Translations under genes and position numbers: made by a program | Shown: positions 13,444 through 16,094 of the stretch, one piece after another | Position numbering within the stretch: position 1 is the stretch's first letter | Layout: every line of letters begins with the position of its first letter | The notes under the pieces: generated by a model | Database searches by the model: none | Told to the model about the DNA's origin: nothing | Seen by the model: the letters and a program-made list of their open reading frames with translations, nothing else | From: UBA724 sp049596815 | GTDB lineage: Bacteria; Bacteroidota; Bacteroidia; Flavobacteriales; Flavobacteriaceae | DNA: 16,094 nt | Direction of reading: 5' to 3' | Assembly (NCBI GenBank): GCA_049596815.1 | Contig: JBMYLY010000032.1 | Location: forward strand, 1-16,094

Positions 13444-14970
13444 ATGCAAGACGCCATTCAAGTGCAATCCGCACTCATCTCGGTTTATGACAAAAACGGA
13501 CTCGATCCGATTGTTGAAAAGTTAAATGCCCTTGGGGTAAAAATCTTTTCCACGGGGGGTACCGCAGATTATATTGAAAAGCTTGGAGCTGAGGTCACGC
13601 GTGTTGAGTCTATCACTGACTATCCTTCGATTTTGGGAGGAAGGGTTAAGACGCTTCATCCCAAAGTATTTGGAGGTATCCTTAACCGTAGAACTGAGGA
13701 AAACGACCAAAAAGAAATTACCAAATACGAAATTCCTCCTTTAGACTTGGTGATTGTGGACCTTTATCCCTTTGAGGAAACGGTTGCCTCGGGCGGTACA
13801 GCGCAAGAGATTATTGAAAAAATTGATATAGGTGGAATCGCACTTATTCGAGCAGCTGCAAAGAACCACGCAGATGTGGTTTGTGTGGCAGCGCGTTCTG
13901 AATACAAAACCTTGGATTCTATTTTACAAGAGCAAAAAGGATCTTTCACACTGGAACAACGCACCTATTTTGCCACACAGGCTTTCCATGTGTCTTCCCA
14001 CTATGACAGTGCGATTTTTAATTATTTTAGTGATGGAAGCAGTGCTTTGAAACTCAGTGTGCCGCAAGGTCAACAGTTGCGATATGGGGAAAACCCACAC
14101 CAACAAGGTTTTTTCTTTGGAGATTTGGAGCAATTGTTTGAAAAACACAATGGAAAGGCCTTGTCTTACAACAACCTCCTCGATGTAGATGCAGCCGTAC
14201 AAGTGATGGAGGCTTTTGAAGGTCAGGATCCAACCTTTGCGATCCTTAAACACAACAATACCTGCGGACTTGCCACAAGAAATACTTTAAGTGAGGCTTA
14301 CAAAGCCGCTTTGGCAGGAGATCCCATATCTGCTTTTGGAGGCATTTTGATTGCCAACCATGAAATTGATCTTACTACGGCAACGCTTATTCATGAGCTG
14401 TTTTGTGAAGTAGTTATCGCACCCAACTACAATTCTGAAGCGCTTTCATTACTCAAGGGCAAAAAGAACCGAATCGTCCTTCAGCAAAAAACCAATACAC
14501 ACAGCCTGAAATTGGTTCGTAGTTGTTTGAACGGATACCTCGTTCAAGACAGAGATGATGTAATTGACCATGCGGACATGCTTCAATATGCCACTGATAG
14601 GAAGCCCTCTCAAAGTGAAATAACCGACTTGTTGTTTGCCTCCAAAATATGCAAACAAACCAAATCAAACACCATCGTTTTGTCCAAAGGGCAACAGCTT
14701 TTGGCTTCGGGTACAGGGCAAACTTCTAGAGTAGATGCTTTGCAACAAGCCATTAAAAAAGCTGAAACTTTCGGGTTTGACCTCAAAGGTGCTGTCATGG
14801 CTAGTGATGCCTTTTTCCCTTTTCCTGATTGTGTAGAAATTGCCCATCAGGCGGGTATTTCGGCAGTGATTCAACCCGGCGGATCTATAAAAGATCAGTT
14901 GAGCATAGATTATTGTAATGGCAACAATGTAGCCATGGTCATGACGGGGGTGAGGCATTTTAAACATTAA
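13444..14970 (+). CDS. purH: Bifunctional AICAR transformylase/IMP cyclohydrolase
   Basis: The 508-residue enzyme carries out the last two steps of IMP synthesis: formylation of AICAR and ring closure of FAICAR. The N-terminal MGS-like cyclohydrolase domain (about 8-145) has ALISVYDKNGL, FSTGGTADYIEKLG, GGRVKTLHPKVFGGIL and DIGGIALIRAAAKNH. The transformylase domain shows LRYGENPHQ (212-220), KHNNTCGLA (269-277, with the catalytic Lys-His) and DPISAFGG. The end, QPGGSIKDQ to VMTGVRHFKH, is typical. A longer frame from TTG 13387 adds 19 residues that do not look like PurH and lie upstream of the -7 box, so I chose ATG 13444. mreB follows after 35 bases, probably partly by read-through. Confidence 0.97.
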   Translation: MQDAIQVQSALISVYDKNGLDPIVEKLNALGVKIFSTGGTADYIEKLGAEVTRVESITDYPSILGGRVKTLHPKVFGGILNRRTEENDQKEITKYEIPPLDLVIVDLYPFEETVASGGTAQEIIEKIDIGGIALIRAAAKNHADVVCVAARSEYKTLDSILQEQKGSFTLEQRTYFATQAFHVSSHYDSAIFNYFSDGSSALKLSVPQGQQLRYGENPHQQGFFFGDLEQLFEKHNGKALSYNNLLDVDAAVQVMEAFEGQDPTFAILKHNNTCGLATRNTLSEAYKAALAGDPISAFGGILIANHEIDLTTATLIHELFCEVVIAPNYNSEALSLLKGKKNRIVLQQKTNTHSLKLVRSCLNGYLVQDRDDVIDHADMLQYATDRKPSQSEITDLLFASKICKQTKSNTIVLSKGQQLLASGTGQTSRVDALQQAIKKAETFGFDLKGAVMASDAFFPFPDCVEIAHQAGISAVIQPGGSIKDQLSIDYCNGNNVAMVMTGVRHFKH

Positions 14971-14990
14971 TTCGTATAATTACATAAGTT

Positions 14991-14997
14991 AAGGAGG
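14991..14997 (+). promoter_or_regulatory. Strong Shine-Dalgarno sequence of mreB
   Basis: AAGGAGG is fully complementary to the 16S anti-Shine-Dalgarno core and ends eight bases before the mreB ATG at 15006, an optimal spacing. No other gene in the window has one: the leaders of groES, groEL, secG, purH and the GAF gene are A-rich or plain. In Flavobacteriia the anti-SD is normally sequestered on the ribosome, so such a site is unusual. Confidence 0.8.
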
Positions 14998-15005
14998 AAC
15001 TAAAT

Positions 15006-16034
15006 ATGGGGTTTTTTGATTTTTTGACAGAAGATATTGCCATTGACTTGGGCACAGCGAACACCTTGATCATCCACAATGACAAAGTGGTGGTCGACAG
15101 TCCCTCTATTGTGGCGCGTGATCGTAGGACCAACAAAATCATTGCAGTAGGTCAGGAAGCCGCATTGATGCAAGGAAAAACCCACGAAAACATCAAAACC
15201 ATCCGTCCACTTAAAGATGGTGTAATTGCTGATTTCAATGCTTCCGAGCAGATGATCAGTATGTTTATCAAAAACATCCCTACCCTTAAAAAACGTCTTT
15301 TTTCCCCTGCGCTTCGCATGGTGATATGTATTCCCTCAGGAATTACTGAAGTAGAAATGCGTGCGGTGAGAGAGTCTGCTGAACGGGTCAATGGCAAAGA
15401 GGTCTATCTTATTCACGAGCCCATGGCTGCAGCTATAGGAATCGGGGTAAACATCATGCAACCCAAAGGAAATATGATTATTGACATCGGAGGTGGTACC
15501 ACGGAGATTGCTGTCATCGCTTTGTCGGGAATTGTGTGTGACAAGTCTGTCAAGGTAGCCGGTGATGTGTTTACCAATGACATTATTTACTACATGCGCA
15601 CCCAACACAACTTGTATGTGGGTGAGCGCACTGCTGAGCGTGTGAAGATTCTGATTGGATCTGCCCTTGAGGAACTCGAGAATCCACCTGAAGATATGAC
15701 GGTCCAAGGAAGGGATTTGCTCACAGGAAAACCCAAAGAAACAGTCGTCTCCTATCGAGAGATTGCCAAAGCTTTGGACAAGTCTATCATACGAATTGAA
15801 GATTCTGTGATGGAAACCTTATCTCAAACCCCACCCGAACTGGCTGCAGATATTTACAATACTGGAGTCTATTTGGCCGGAGGTGGCTCCATGTTGAGAG
15901 GTTTGGACAAACGACTTTCTCAAAAAACAGACCTCCCTATTTTTATCGCTGAAGATCCCCTTCGTGCTGTAGTACGTGGTACAGGAATCGCATTGAAAAA
16001 CATAGAGCAATACAAAAGCGTACTGGTCAAATAG
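15006..16034 (+). CDS. mreB: Rod-shape-determining actin homologue MreB
   Basis: The 342-residue protein polymerises under the membrane and guides peptidoglycan synthesis. The N-terminal amphipathic-like start (MGFFDFL) precedes phosphate-1 loop IAIDLGTANTLI (11-22, D14). EPMAAAIGIG (138-147) and phosphate-2 IIDIGGGTTEIAVIAL (158-173, D160) follow, and the adenosine-site motif LAGGGSMLRGL lies near 290-300. This is the actin/HSP70 ATPase pattern with MreB-specific spacing and a normal length. The start is fixed by the strong Shine-Dalgarno. I see only a TATAAT-like hexamer (14975-14980) upstream and no TAnnTTTG, so the gene may be expressed with purH. The mreC start follows after ten bases. 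Confidence 0.98.
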   Translation: MGFFDFLTEDIAIDLGTANTLIIHNDKVVVDSPSIVARDRRTNKIIAVGQEAALMQGKTHENIKTIRPLKDGVIADFNASEQMISMFIKNIPTLKKRLFSPALRMVICIPSGITEVEMRAVRESAERVNGKEVYLIHEPMAAAIGIGVNIMQPKGNMIIDIGGGTTEIAVIALSGIVCDKSVKVAGDVFTNDIIYYMRTQHNLYVGERTAERVKILIGSALEELENPPEDMTVQGRDLLTGKPKETVVSYREIAKALDKSIIRIEDSVMETLSQTPPELAADIYNTGVYLAGGGSMLRGLDKRLSQKTDLPIFIAEDPLRAVVRGTGIALKNIEQYKSVLVK

Positions 16035-16044
16035 CTGAATAGAC

Positions 16045-16094
16045 ATGCAGCAGCTCATTAATGCCATCCTAAAATTTAGAAATGCATTGGTGTT
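16045..16094 (+). CDS. mreC: N-terminus of MreC (partial, runs off window)
   Basis: ATG 16045 opens a frame to the window end giving MQQLINAILKFRNALV, the start expected for flavobacterial MreC: a short cytoplasmic helix before the single membrane anchor. MreC is the periplasmic partner of MreB and MreD in the elongasome. It lies ten bases after the mreB stop, so the two are cotranscribed. With only 16 residues visible the call depends mainly on gene order. Confidence 0.7.
   Translation, partial: MQQLINAILKFRNALV

Noticed and set aside
14975..14980. TATAAT hexamer as an mreB promoter
   Set aside because: It fits the E. coli rather than the Bacteroidota consensus, has no -35/-33 partner and is easily expected by chance in AT-rich spacer.
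1..16094. CRISPR array, insertion sequence, prophage, tRNA or rRNA
   Set aside because: I found no regularly spaced repeats, transposase or integrase motifs, or structured RNA gene patterns; genes fill nearly all of the window.

Overview
The window looks like chromosomal DNA from a member of Bacteroidota, most likely class Flavobacteriia. Three things point there. The gene order (topA, arginase-like gene, then a probable gldK; miaB, sigma-54 activator, lptE, TPR gene, secG, groES, groEL; purH, mreB, mreC) is one I associate with flavobacteria. Five genes have an exact TAnnTTTG -7 promoter box upstream and a sixth has a one-mismatch variant, which is the Bacteroidota primary-sigma consensus. 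Most start codons have an A-rich or unremarkable leader rather than a Shine-Dalgarno sequence. I see no mobile element, tRNA, rRNA or CRISPR array. Almost every base is explained by housekeeping genes, so this is core chromosome rather than an accessory island.

Region 1 (1-3707, minus strand): topA, an arginase/formimidoylglutamase-family gene whose GTG start shares one base with the topA stop, and the first 12 codons of a signal-peptide protein that is probably GldK of the gliding/type IX secretion machinery. The arginase-like protein has lost three of the six usual metal ligands. Region 2 (3837-6591, plus strand): a SulP anion transporter followed by a YeeE/YedE transporter split into two genes that overlap by ATGA, a likely sulfur-compound uptake or export cassette. 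A good intrinsic terminator closes it.

Region 3 (6678-12910, plus strand): miaB, a sigma-54-dependent AAA+ activator with no sensor domain, lptE, a small TPR-like protein and secG. All overlap or nearly touch, so they are probably one transcript. After about 100 bp of intergenic DNA come groES and groEL and a strong terminator. That intergenic stretch holds a sigma-54-like -24/-12 element, three AATGTCA direct repeats and overlapping imperfect palindromes. Together with the activator gene 1.6 kb upstream this suggests, but does not prove, sigma-54 control of the chaperonin operon; it is the most interesting regulatory hypothesis here.

Region 4 (12923-16094, plus strand): a small GAF protein of the free-methionine-sulfoxide-reductase family, purH, mreB and the first codons of mreC. 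mreB is the only gene in the window with a strong Shine-Dalgarno sequence, which is notable in a phylum whose ribosomes mostly ignore that signal. Nothing here is clearly a new multi-gene system; the items worth checking are the degenerate arginase homologue, the possible sigma-54/groESL circuit, the possibly leaderless sulP mRNA and the mreB Shine-Dalgarno.
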